Shown: piece after piece, positions 33,806-44,225 of the stretch
Position numbering within the stretch: the stretch's first letter is position 1
Layout of the letters: each line of letters starts with the position of its first letter
NCBI GenBank assembly: GCA_007570785.1
Contig: ML664161.1
Span: 1,487,658-1,551,657 of the forward strand
Direction of reading: 5' to 3'
Length of the DNA stretch: 64,000 nt
Origin: Antilocapra americana
Taxonomy: Eukaryota > Chordata > Mammalia > Artiodactyla > Antilocapridae
Notes under the pieces: model-generated
Databases searched by the model: none
What the model was told of the DNA's origin: nothing
What the model saw: only the letters and a program-made list of their open reading frames with translations
Position numbers and translations under genes: made by a program

Positions 33806-34952
33806 ACCCTTCCTTTTGGTATTAATACCATTTGAAACTTAGGAAAATATATAAAAGTTACTTTCTGTTCTCTAGCAAAACAGAAAATAATAAATCTTTC
33901 CTATGTTTTGACAACTCTAAATTAGGAGATAAATGCATGGAGTTAGTTATAAATGAACCTATACAGAAAAGAGCAATGGTTGCAATTAATAAAGAATGAT
34001 AAAAAACCTTACTTTTATCTCTTAAGGAGATGGTCATTCTTTAACATGTGTCTTTAAAAAAAAAAAAAAAAAGGAAAGATAAGCTCTTCAACCTTATCTA
34101 TGACAATAAATTGTAGGGACGTTTTTTCTGAGGCACTTTAGAGACTATTCTCTGTTATTCTCATTACCTAACCAGTTTAATACAAGTGACTTCCACATTA
34201 ACTGTGGTTTAAGATTTCAACATTAGAAACTGTGTTATATGTTTTGAAATGAAGTATAGACTGAGGATATTTATTAAACATAAAAGCATTATGTTTAATA
34301 AATGAATTTGAGATGAGAAGCCTAATGAATGTAAAATAAACATAACCATAAATAAAGCAAACATAACTATTATATCTCTGAGGGAGAGGCAGCAAAAAGC
34401 TTTTAGTAGACAAAATATCAATAATATGCCACAGACATGGTGAAGATATGGTCCATACTTTCCAAGATAAATTTTATTTCATTCCATGCAACATTTTTAA
34501 ATATATAAAATGTGCTTATTCCAGTTTCTGCATGTATAAAACTTTTGTGTAAATAGACTTTGTCAGCACATTAATATGACATTTTGGATCACACAGTACC
34601 ATCATTGAATATGTGAGTGTCCCTATTCTGCTGGTTTTTTTGCTATCACAAGTTAAACCTTCTCAACTGGCATACATAATTTATACTTAGCTAACTATTC
34701 TTACAATGTGGAAAAAAATTAACCAGCAAAGAAGTTGATTAATGACCTGTTTGATAATTCATGGTGAAGAGATTTTATGTACTGGCTTCTACGGAGAGTT
34801 CAAACACTCCACTCTACCTTGAAGGCACTATTTTAATCCAGGAAGTTATGAATAAAAAGAATCAGTTTGTAATAAACAGTGATAGGTATCACACCCATGT
34901 GGGTATATTCTATATAGTCAATTACATCTGAATATGTTTGGGAAAAAATGTA
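33806..34952. other. Unassigned AT-rich intergenic sequence
   Basis: Contains an A17-A18 run at 34055-34072. Two minus-strand open frames at 34421-34198 overlap each other in different frames with no domain. Confidence 0.5.
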
Positions 34953-34969
34953 TATGTATATACATATTT

Positions 34970-35186
34970 TGTTGTTTAGTCATTCATTTGTGTTTGACAC
35001 TTTGTAACCCCATGGACTGTAGCCTGCCAGGCTCCTTTGTCCATGGGATTTTCCAAGAAAGATTACTGTAACCGGTTACTATTTCCTTCTCCAGAGAATC
35101 TTCCTGACCCAGGGATTGAACCCATGTCTCCACATCCCCTGCATTGTAGGCAGATTCTTTACCGCTGAGCCACCAAGGAAGCCTTA
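34970..35186 (-). mobile_element. Bov-tA SINE in a palindromic AT-rich site
   Basis: Reverse-complement Bov-tA (GACTGTAGCCTGCCAGGCTC; ACCGCTGAGCCACCAAGGAA). TATGTATATACATATTT lies at 34953-34969 and again at 35199-35215. The copies are themselves near-palindromic, and extra AT-rich bases lie between the SINE head and the right copy. Confidence 0.9.
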
Positions 35187-35215
35187 TAAATATATACATA
35201 TGTATATACATATTT

Positions 35216-35519
35216 ATAATATCCCTTAAATTTTACTCAAATTATGCAAACTAGTGTATATATTTTCCTTTAAATATAAAATGAAGTAAACATAACTTTT
35301 GTAGATAAGGAAACCAGGACTTAAAGCTGAATTGACTTTCAATAGAATTTTGATTTTTTAGTAACTACATTCCATGGTGACAATATTCAATGGAGACAAT
35401 AATTGTCAAATGTGTCTTTTTAGTCCATATTATACTGATACATAAACACATATAAGAATAAATCAGAAATCACTTCAGATCTAGCTATATCTGACTATTG
35501 TAAATTTAGTATCTGTAGA
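35216..35519. other. Unassigned AT-rich sequence
   Basis: Nothing recognised. Confidence 0.5.
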
Positions 35520-35700
35520 TTATAATGCTTAATGACATGGATTTTAGAATTAAATCTGTCAGAGAGATGATCCTGTCTCTACAATTTGCATAATTTTGGA
35601 CAAGTTCTTTAACTTCTCTAATCTTCCTAATTGGAATTAACTGATATTGAGAAACTTTGTATTTGTTGTTCTTAGAACTCTTAAGGTCTCAGATGCCTTC
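35520..35700 (+). mobile_element. MIR SINE
   Basis: ATGACATGGATTTTAGAATT, CTGTCTCTACAATTTGCATA and GGACAAGTTCTTTAACTTCT reproduce the successive MIR blocks in order. Confidence 0.68.
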
Positions 35701-36335
35701 ATTTTATGTAAAATTTTGTATTATGAATACTTACTACACTAACAATGTACTAATCACAAAGTTCATGTGATTATATATACTATAGTCACTTAGTGCACTG
35801 TAAGTGTGTGTGTGTATGAGTAGAAATATATATAGATGGATAGAAAGGAAGGGAACTGCAGTCTATTTATTATAAGTCTCAATCAGGGATTTTAAAAATG
35901 ATATTGATAAAATGAGATTAAAGTCACAAGCAAATTTAGAGGCAGGTATGGATATAAAACAGAAGTTTCATGAATCCCATTTACTGTGTAAAATTCCTTA
36001 ATATAAAAATGTAAAATAACTAATACTTATATCATAGAATATTATCTTGAAAGAGCCCATCTTTTTCCATTCATATTTTCTTTGAGATACAATAAGAACT
36101 GTGAGGGATTCTCTAGCTAGTAGACTAGGAATAGTCCATAGATATGGTAGTCAATATAAATTTATGTTCAAAGGAAAGTATTTAACTACTTATTTGAAAT
36201 CTCTGGAATTAGATTTACAAGTTTTCTGATCCAAATATATCCTTTACTTTATTCCATTCTCATGGTTTGCCCATTTCAGTGAATGAACTGAATGGTATTA
36301 GCATCTGTCTAGAGTGTCCATGATGGGAATCTAGG
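35701..36335. other. Unassigned intergenic sequence
   Basis: Includes a short GT run at 35806-35814; otherwise nothing recognised. Confidence 0.5.
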
Positions 36336-37130
36336 AATCATGTTTTCTTTCTCACTTTCCACTATTCTTCTTTGCTAATCCATAAACAAATCCTGTTTAT
36401 TGTATCTTTACTACTGACAAATTGGTTTAGGCCACTATTCTCTTCTGCTAGGCCAGTGAAATAAGCATTATAATTTTTTTCTTCCAACTCTTTTACCTTT
36501 CTTCAGTTCATTCTATATTTACTGGTAATGTAGTCTTCAAATATAAATCAGATTGTTATTTGCTCACTTGAATCCCTTCATTAGTTTGCATCCCACTTCA
36601 CTTAAATTAAAACCCAGAAACTTTTCTACAGCATACAATTTCCAGAATAACATGCTCTTCCTATCCCTTCAGTTTCATGTCTTCCATCTTTTTGGCATAT
36701 TAAACCACAGCCACACTGATACTCTTTCAGTTCCTTGAACATGTCAAACTCTAAACTCTCTCTCACTTCCTGGTTTCCTCACATGATTTTCATTTTGCCT
36801 GGAATGCTCTTTCTCCCATTCTTGGCATCGTTAGCTCCCCATCATTTCAAGCACAATTTCTGACTATGAATTTCTATGAAGACTATCTAACCATAATACA
36901 GCATATTCTTTTATTACACAGTTCTCTTTCTCTGATTCATTTCATAGCCCACCACAACTTGAAAGTAATTTATTTTTCATCTTTTGCTTGGCTTAATATG
37001 TCTATCCCATTTAAAGATTCACAAAGCACAGAAAAAGGCATCTCACTTGTTTATCACTATTTTCTTTGTATTTAATATGGTGCCTGGCACATGATACATT
37101 CTAAATAAATACCTATTAAATTTACACAAT
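36336..37130 (+). mobile_element. L2 LINE 3' region
   Basis: About 800 bp of diverged L2. The clearest parts are TTGCCTGGAATGCTCTTTCT, CAAGCACAATTTCTGACTAT and the end AATATGGTGCCTGGCACATG followed by AAATAAATACCTATTAAA. It includes part of the 3' coding end and the 3' UTR. Open frames within it are remnants or chance. Confidence 0.75.
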
Positions 37131-37655
37131 AATTGTTTTTCAATCAGATTAGACATCTGATTTTTGATGTGAAAATGTCTTTTAAAACAAAATAGAAAAT
37201 ATTCAGCTCTTAGAAAATACATTAGAATTCTAGAAATTTTGCAGAAATTAATGTAATCCTCCAAATTAAAAGGTTCCATAATCTATACTTTACAGAAGTT
37301 CAAAGCACAGAGCTGACTAATAGAAGAAGCATCTGCTGCAAGTTCTCTGGTTTTCCACTTTCATTTATATCTGTCTAAATTCATTTTCATTAATATGAAT
37401 ATCCTCCACTTGCAGATAGAAAAAGTGAACCTCTGACTAGCTTATAAAAATTTCCCAAATCATTATTACTTATGAGGTGGAAAAAAGTAGAATTTGGACA
37501 TGTTTATTGGACATCATGGTTCATTAATTTCCCTAATATATTTTTCTGACATACATATATATATATAACCTTTTAGAGTCATAAGAATTAGAGGATTTAG
37601 GGCCAAGTTCTGAAACTCCAAACCATGTAGTCATTCCACTATAATGCCAAGCCTA
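37131..37655. other. Unassigned AT-rich sequence
   Basis: Short TA run at 37556-37567; nothing else recognised. Confidence 0.5.
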
Positions 37656-38092
37656 CCAGGCATGCCTCACAGATACTGTGGGTTCAGTTCCAGACTAGTT
37701 TTAAAAAGCAAGTATCAAAATAAAGTGAATTGCAAAATTTTTGGTTTCTCAAGGCACAGAGAAATTTTATTTACACTACTCTATAGCTATTACCAGTTTA
37801 TAATGCTTCTAAGAACTGTGGATACTTTAATTAAAAAATACATCATTGTTAAAAATGCTAACTATCAACTAAGTCTTCAACAAGTTCCAAATTTTTGCCA
37901 ATGCAGGATTTAAACTACTGTGAAAATTACCAAAATCTGAGTCACATACAGAAAGTCAATAAATACTATTGGAAAAATTATGCCTATAGATTTGCTTGAT
38001 ATAGAATTGTAATAAGCCTTTAATTTGCAAAAAAAAGAGGCAATATCTGTGAAGCATAATAAAGTGAAACCGATAAAATGAAGGTATGCCTA
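37656..38092 (+). mobile_element. Tigger-derived internally deleted DNA transposon
   Basis: The ends are inverted repeats: CCAGGCATGCCTCACAGATA on the left and AAAATGAAGGTATGCC on the right. Both ends match the termini of a Tigger transposon, including AAAGTGAATTGCAAAATTTT and GGCAATATCTGTGAAGCATA. The left and right arms meet near 37900 without the 2-kb transposase gene, so the copy is a non-autonomous derivative. Confidence 0.75.
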
Positions 38093-38848
38093 CAATTTGA
38101 ATGAGTAACAGTAATGACTTATACATAAACATACACCATATTTATCTTTTATATTAATTTGAAAATTAGATTGTTGAAAAATTATCATCATTTTAGAAGA
38201 TGTAATAGTCCTAAACATTCAGGACCCAGGTATGGCAAATGACAACAATGTAATTAAAATAAGTATCTAAACATGTACTCAGTTAATACATCTTCTGTGA
38301 ATATGTTGATCCCAACACTGTACTGCTAGTGTTAGAAGAAAAAAAGACTCATGGGTTTCTAAAATAAATGATTCATCGAATTAACTAAAACTAAAGGAAA
38401 TGAATTTAATTACTAGCATGCTTATATTCTTTTTTTCCTATAATATGTAAAGGATACATCAAGATAGCCTACATTTATAAATCCTAGAGAAGAAATTTTC
38501 CTCTAGATGAAAGTGCAATAATAGTCTATAAAGGAAATACTCAAACTAATTTTGTAATATTAAAATCCCAATACTCATACCATTAGACAAAATCATTTGT
38601 ACATATTTGCCAAAAGCACATTAGCAATTGAAGAAATGCCACGTGTAAAAGTAAAAGCTGATAAAGCAATAACAGACTATTTGATGCAAGCACTTTTTAA
38701 AAACTGTATAATCCTTGTCATTCTGAGAAATCTAAAACGGTCTAATAAAGTCCTAAAAAGTTACCTTTCGTTTAATGTCTGGCACTTTTGCTAATGATAA
38801 ATATAGGAAGATTACTTATTCATCAAGATGAAAGAAAAGAATTTTTAT
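38093..38848. other. Unassigned AT-rich sequence
   Basis: The open frame at 38597-38794 has no recognisable domain. Confidence 0.5.
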
Positions 38849-38858
38849 GATGTATATG

Positions 38859-39473
38859 TTTTTTTTTCAGGTTTTAAAACTTTTTTTTGCATATTAAAAA
38901 AATTGTGCACTCCAATAATTAAAATCGTTTGAACAACAACAACAACAACAAAAATAGCACTCTGATTAAACTGCATTTTACAGCCCTGTAGAACACGTAG
39001 GACGAGCTTTTTACTCTAGATCTCACTGTTGTCCCACCAGCTACCTCCTTCACCAATATGCAAGTTCTTTTCCTTCCCTGTCAGCCACACAGGCAGATGG
39101 GAGAGGCAGGCGCGGGCCTAGGTTGTCAGCAGTTCTCCATTCTTTGATGTGAAAAGGGGTAGCACAGTCATTTAAACTCGATCCAACATGCTTGCATCTT
39201 ACAAAATTAAACAGATTAAAGAAGTAAAATAAGGCAATGCCTGTGGAATGTACAGGGCATATTGGCGGCACACGCTTCATTACAACTCGCCTGCTTGCTT
39301 CTACTGTTCAGTCGTTTCTTTTGAAGGCAGTGGATTTTTCTCTTGTGTTTCTGTTTTCTTCAATCTGATTTATTGAATTTATCAATCTCAGCCATATTGG
39401 ATTTGTCAGACATGGTTGCAGAAGGTGTGGAGCAAGCTGCCAGGGATTAAAGTCTGGTCTGAGCTGTGGCCAA
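38859..39473 (-). pseudogene. TMSB4X: Processed pseudogene of thymosin beta-4
   Basis: On the minus strand this is an intronless copy of the thymosin beta-4 mRNA, with 5' UTR (about 39473-39414), the 44-codon coding region (39413-39280), a long 3' UTR and an A tract that appears as T9 at 38859-38867. Thymosin beta-4 is the small cytoplasmic peptide that sequesters actin monomers. The frame starts MSDKSNMAEIDKFNKS; a one-base deletion about codon 17 brings an early stop, and in the other frame TETQEKNPLPSKETTEQ follows, then a GAG-to-TAG nonsense change. The copy measures 134 nt from ATG to stop against 135 expected, agreeing with one deletion. The polyadenylation hexamer is degraded to an A run. 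Weakly matching flanks (GATGTATATG, 38849-38858; AATGTGTATG, 39472-39481) fit an L1-made retrocopy. The parent could also be another member of the family, but the 3' UTR matches the TMSB4X type. Confidence 0.9.
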
Positions 39474-39481
39474 TGTGTATG

Positions 39482-40254
39482 ATTTCAACTGCTATATTTT
39501 AGCTATTTTAAAGAAAGTCTTAATTTCTCTGAGGAAGTACAAGTCCTCCAAGTTTATTATTTTGACATTTATTTAGAGTACAAATTATGAAATTTCTATT
39601 TGTATTAGTTCTGTTTCTCCAGGAAACAGTCATTAAAAAACCACTTTTCTCTTTCCTTGATAATTTTATGCATTAATATAAATGTTATGTCAGGTCATTT
39701 TACATTAAACCATTTTGAGGTGTCATATAACATACATCATGCTCAAAGAGTTTCTTATTGATAGAAGTTAAAGAAAATGTGGTGTTTCATTAACATTATG
39801 TGTATCTGCTATTTCTCTATCAGTTCCTGATATAACAAGGAAAATATCAAAAACGGAAAACATGATAAAGTTCCTACCCTTTCATTTTATTTTCAGCACT
39901 GACATTAATGAGATGCATAAGGGTCAACCATTCTTCTGTGGAAAAATTCTTACTAATGCATGCAGCAAAAAAAAATCACCTAATGTCAAAATTAAAACTG
40001 CATCAATGGTAAAAGTACATCATGAATATTTGACTTGTTTTCCAAATGTTAGAACTTAAAAAATAATCCTGATTTTGTCACCAACATAAATGCCTTGAAA
40101 GAAAGTGTAAATTGTTTTTTATATTTCAAAGTAGAAGAAAACATTAATTGAACTAACTTGGAAAAAAAAAAGAAAATTTGAATATCATGGATTTGTGTCT
40201 TAGAAAATAAGAGTCATTGCTTCAGTGATTCTACCAATGACATCATTCACTTCA
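39482..40254. other. Unassigned AT-rich sequence
   Basis: The open frame at 39862-40059 has no recognisable domain. Confidence 0.5.
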
Positions 40255-41852
40255 AAAAGATGACATTTCTGAGGTGTGGTCCCAAGATAGTGGAGAAGTA
40301 GGATGGGGAGACCACTTTCTCCCCCACAGATTCATCAAAAGATCACTTGAATGCTGAGCAACTTCCACAAAGCAACTTCTGAATGCTGACAGAGGACACC
40401 AGGCATCCAGAAAGGCACTCCATTTTCTTTGAAAGGAGGTAGAATAAAATATAAAAGACAAAAAATAGAGACAAAAGAGTTAGGGACAGAGATCCATCCT
40501 GGGGAGGGAGTCGTGAAGAAGGAGAAGCTTCCAAACAATAGGAAACCCTCTCACAGGCAGGTCTGTGGGGAGTTTTGCAATCTCAGAGGGCAACATAACT
40601 GGGAAGGAAACAAACAAACAAACCCACAGAAAAGGCACCTAACTACAACTGTCAGCGGAAAAGTAGCCCAGATGCTCACAGCCACCATCAGTGAGTGAGG
40701 GGCTGGACAGGGAGGCACAGGCTGCATCACCGGTCCTTAGGGTGAGGACCAGGCCAGAATGCCCTAAGGACAATCTGAGGAAGCTAATGTGAAATAACAC
40801 CACAAACTGTGTGATCACCAGAGAGGAGAAAAAAAAAAAAATAGAACTTTCCCATGAAAGGCTCTAACTCGCAGTCTGGTCTGCTCACAGAATAAAGGAT
40901 TGAACGAATACCAAAGGCGAGCTAGCCAGCTGCATATAGGGCCCTCCTCCCCTCTTGTGTGACATCCAGAGCCAGAAGGCAAGGGGTTGCTCCAATCTCA
41001 GCCCCAGAGACCGGTATCCTTCACCAAACTGTGAGCAGGCTCCCAACGGCTAACCATGTCTTCCTGGGATCCTAGACAGTTGACATCTGCCAGAAGAGTC
41101 GCAGCCTGAGTTCACCTCCCCAGAGGAGAGACATGGCATACCTGAGACAGTGCTCTCGTGGCACGCCCAGGGAACCGAGAGGCCAGGCTAGGGAGGTAAT
41201 TAAGATGCATGGCCCACATGGGACATTGCACTCACCAAGCACCTGGTCGCCTGAGCTGCTCAGACCTCATAAGAGCAGAAAACTCGTGCCCAACTGAGTC
41301 TGTGCCCTTGAAGAGTACTCGAGAACCTGAACTCGAGTGGCTTAGACCTGGGAAGTGCATGAAATGCGGGGCCCATTTTGAACAGTGCTATGCGGAGCAC
41401 CCTGGAGCCTGAGCAGTATAGACCAGGAAAGCACACACTGCTGTGAGCTGGGGCAAACCCAGTGTGGTCTATTCACTGTGAGCCCTCCCCCCCCACATCA
41501 ACGATATTTGTTGGCAGAGTTCCTCCCTCCCCACAGTGCAACTGAACAAATGAGCCTAAATAAGTGACCATCTTCACCCCCTTGTGTCAGGGCAGAAATT
41601 AGATGCTGAAAAGACTTGCAAACAGAGGAAGCCAAAATAAACAAAGAAGAGGGAACCACTCTGGAAGTGACAGGTGCAACAGATTAAAATCCTGTAGTTA
41701 ACATTGACTAAGCATTGGAAAGGGCCTATAGACCTTGAGAACAAATACAAGCTGGAACAAGAAACAATCTGAAACTGAACTGACCTCACACTGCCCACAA
41801 CAGCTCCATAGAAATTCCTAGATATATTTTTACTATTATAACTTTTTAATAG

Positions 41853-41892
41853 TCGGACATGCCTGAGCGACTGAACTGAACTGAACTGAATT
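41853..41892 (+). mobile_element. 40-bp BovB/Bov-A 3' tip inserted in L1 5' UTR
   Basis: The segment AGTCGGACATGCCTGAGCGA then (CTGAA)n is exactly the 3' terminus shared by BovB and Bov-A. It is foreign to the L1 leader, whose T-rich sequence continues on both sides. Confidence 0.8.
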
Positions 41893-41974
41893 TTTTTAAG
41901 TTCTTTATTACTCCTTGAATTTTCATTTTTGTAACCTACTACCTTGCAAAAAAAAGACCCTATTTTTAAAGCAA

Positions 41975-41978
<4 letters not shown>

Positions 41979-42012
<34 letters not shown>
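41979..42012. repeat. (TA)17 microsatellite
   Basis: Perfect TA run in the L1 5' UTR. Confidence 0.95.
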
Positions 42013-42016
<4 letters not shown>

Positions 42017-42956
42017 ATAATTTCTGTGATTGACTTTGTTTTGCATTTTTAAATAGAATTTTTGAGAGTCTAACCACTACTCTAGATTTTAAATCTTTGC
42101 TTTTTGGTACTTTTCAATTTTGTATCTTTAAGAATCTAATCTGCAGTATCCATTTTCACTTAAGTGTGTAACTACTGGCTTGATTGCTCTATCCTCTTTT
42201 GACTCTCTCTTTTTTCTCCCAGGTCACCTCTATCTCCTCCCTCCCCCTTCTCTTCTCTACTTAACTCTGTGATTCTCTCTGGGTGTTCTGGGCTGTGGAG
42301 AACACTTAGGGAACGAATTACTGGCTAGTTTGGTCTCTCTCCTTCTGACTCTCCCTCTTCTCTTCCTGGTCACATATATCTCCCTCCTCTCTCTTCTCTT
42401 CTCTATGTAACTCTGTGAACCTCTATGGGTGTCCCTCACTGTGGGGAATTGTTTCACCATTAACCTAGATATTTTATCATCTGTGCTATATGGATGAAGA
42501 AGTCTTGAGGCCACTGTAAAATAAAACAAAGCCAGATGCAGGAAGCTTAACTCCAAAACTTGAGAGCATCAGAGAGCTCCTGACTCCAGGGAATATTAAT
42601 AGACAAGAACTCACCCAAAAGCCTCCATACCTACAGTGAAACCAGGCTCCACCCAGGAGCCAGCAAGTTCCAGAGCAAGACATACCAAGCTAATTCTCTA
42701 GCAAAACAGGGACACAGCCCTGAGCCTTAAAAGACAGGCTGCACAAAACCATATCAAACCCATAGATATGCAAAACTCACTACTGGACATTTCATTGCAC
42801 TTCAGAAAGAAGAAATCCAGCCCCATCCACCAGAACACAGACACAGCTACCCTAACCAGGAAACCTTGACAAGTCACTAGTCCAACCCCACCCACAGGGA
42901 GCAGACTCTACAGTAAAGAGGAATCAAGGACATGTGGAACTGCTAACATTCAGCCT

Positions 42957-43206
42957 TTTATATAAAATGGCTCTTTCATGTATTTAAACATAATCGTTTT
43001 CTTTTATTAATATATAACTTAATTTCATTTTGGTCAGACAACAGTAGGTTGTGGATTTTAAACCAAAGGTAATGATATTCACACAAAAAAATCCTTCTTT
43101 CCACCATTTTGTATTTTATTTGGGGGTTTTAAAATGTTTTATGTATATGTGTAACCAGTAATTTTCGAATAAAAGTCCTCCCTGAGTAAAAAAAAAAAAA
43201 AAAATT
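42957..43206 (+). mobile_element. Poly(A)-tailed insert, probably a retrocopied transcript end
   Basis: About 230 bp of sequence foreign to L1, ending in AATAAA (43168-43173), 14 further bases and a run of 17 A (43188-43204). This is the normal spacing between polyadenylation signal and cleavage site. TTCAGCCT at 42949-42956 and TCCAGCCT at 43207-43214 may be its target-site duplication. L1 leader sequence continues on both sides. There is no open frame of note. I do not recognise the source transcript; it could be a gene's 3' UTR or a non-coding RNA. Confidence 0.6.
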
Positions 43207-43251
43207 TCCAGCCTACAGAAAGGGCACCCCAAACACAGCAATCAAAATAAA

Positions 43252-44177
43252 ATGAAAAGGAAAAGGCAGAGAAATATTCATCAAGTAAAGAAACATGATA
43301 AATACCTACCAACCCCACCCCCCACCAAAAAGAGATGAGATAGAGAGTCTACCTGAAAAAGAATTGAGAATAATGATAGTAAAGATGATCCAAAATCTTG
43401 CAAACAAAATGGAATTACAGATAAATATATTAGAGACAAGGATTGAGAAGATGCAAGAAATGTTTAACAAGGACCTAGAAGAAATAAAGAAAAGTCTATC
43501 AATAATGCAAAAACTAAGATCAAAAGCACTCTGGAGGGAACTAACAGTAGAATAACTGAGGCAGAAGACAGGATAAGCGACGTGGAAGATAGAATGGTGG
43601 AAATAAATGAAGCAGAGTGGAGAAAAGGAAAAAATAATTAAATGAGGACAACCTCAGAGACCTCTGGGGCAATATTAAATGCCTCAATATTCGAATCATA
43701 GGAGGCCCAAAAGAAGAAGACATAAAGAAAGAGCATGAGAAAATACTTGAGGAGATATAGTTCAAAACTTTCCTAAAATGGGGAAGGAAGTAGCCACCCA
43801 GTCCAAGAAACTCAGAGAGTCCCAAATAGGATAAACCCAAGGTAAAGCACCCCAAGACACATATTAATCAAATTAACAAAGATCAAACACAAAGAACAAA
43901 TATTAAAAGCAGCAGGGAAAATCAATAAATAACACACAAGGAGATCCCCATAAGGATAACAGCTGATCTCTCAATAGAAACTCTTCAGGCCAGAAGGGAA
44001 TGGCAGGACATGCTTAAAGTGATGAAACAGAAAAACCTACAACCCAGATTACTATCCCCAGCAAGGATCTCATTCAAATATGAAGGAGAAATCAAAAGCT
44101 TTACAGACAAGCAAAAGCTGAGAGAATTCAGCACCACCAAACCAGCTCTTGAACAAATGCTAAGGGATCTTCTCTAG
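43252..44177 (+). pseudogene. L1 ORF1 remnant (RNA-binding chaperone protein)
   Basis: ORF1p is the trimeric RNA-binding protein that coats L1 RNA in the cytoplasm. An ATG at 43252 opens MKRKRQRNIHQVKKHDKYLP and then loses frame in a CCCACCCCCCACC tract (43311-43325). A second frame to 43555 carries the N-terminal coiled-coil region (LEEIKKSLSIMQKL). The RNA-recognition and C-terminal parts survive as sequence to the terminal TAG at 44175-44177 (frame ...QMLRDLL-stop) but are split by several frameshifts. Usual family length is about 300-340 codons, in line with 926 bp here. Confidence 0.75.
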
Positions 44178-44225
44178 ACAAGAAACACAGATAAGGTTTA
44201 TGAAATCAAACCCAAAACAACAATG

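Larger units (their letters stand above)
40271..43251 (+). promoter_or_regulatory. L1 5' UTR (internal promoter region)
   Basis: GC-richer, long leader typical of ruminant L1, with repeated segments such as CCTGAGCTGCTCAGACCTCA and GACCTGGGAAGTGCATGAAA, then a pyrimidine-rich part (42180-42420) with two related CTCTTCTCTTCTCTA blocks. It is enlarged by inserts at 41853-41892 and 42957-43206. Small open frames on both strands here carry no known domain. Promoter function is inferred from the family. Confidence 0.75.

Noticed and set aside
39050..39280. 76-codon minus-strand frame as a possible small gene
   Set aside because: It falls in the 3' UTR of the thymosin beta-4 pseudogene, which does not encode protein.
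42257..42556. 99-codon minus-strand frame in the L1 5' UTR
   Set aside because: Arg/Glu-rich because it reads the opposite strand of a pyrimidine-rich leader. L1 antisense promoters exist in other mammals, but nothing here shows one.
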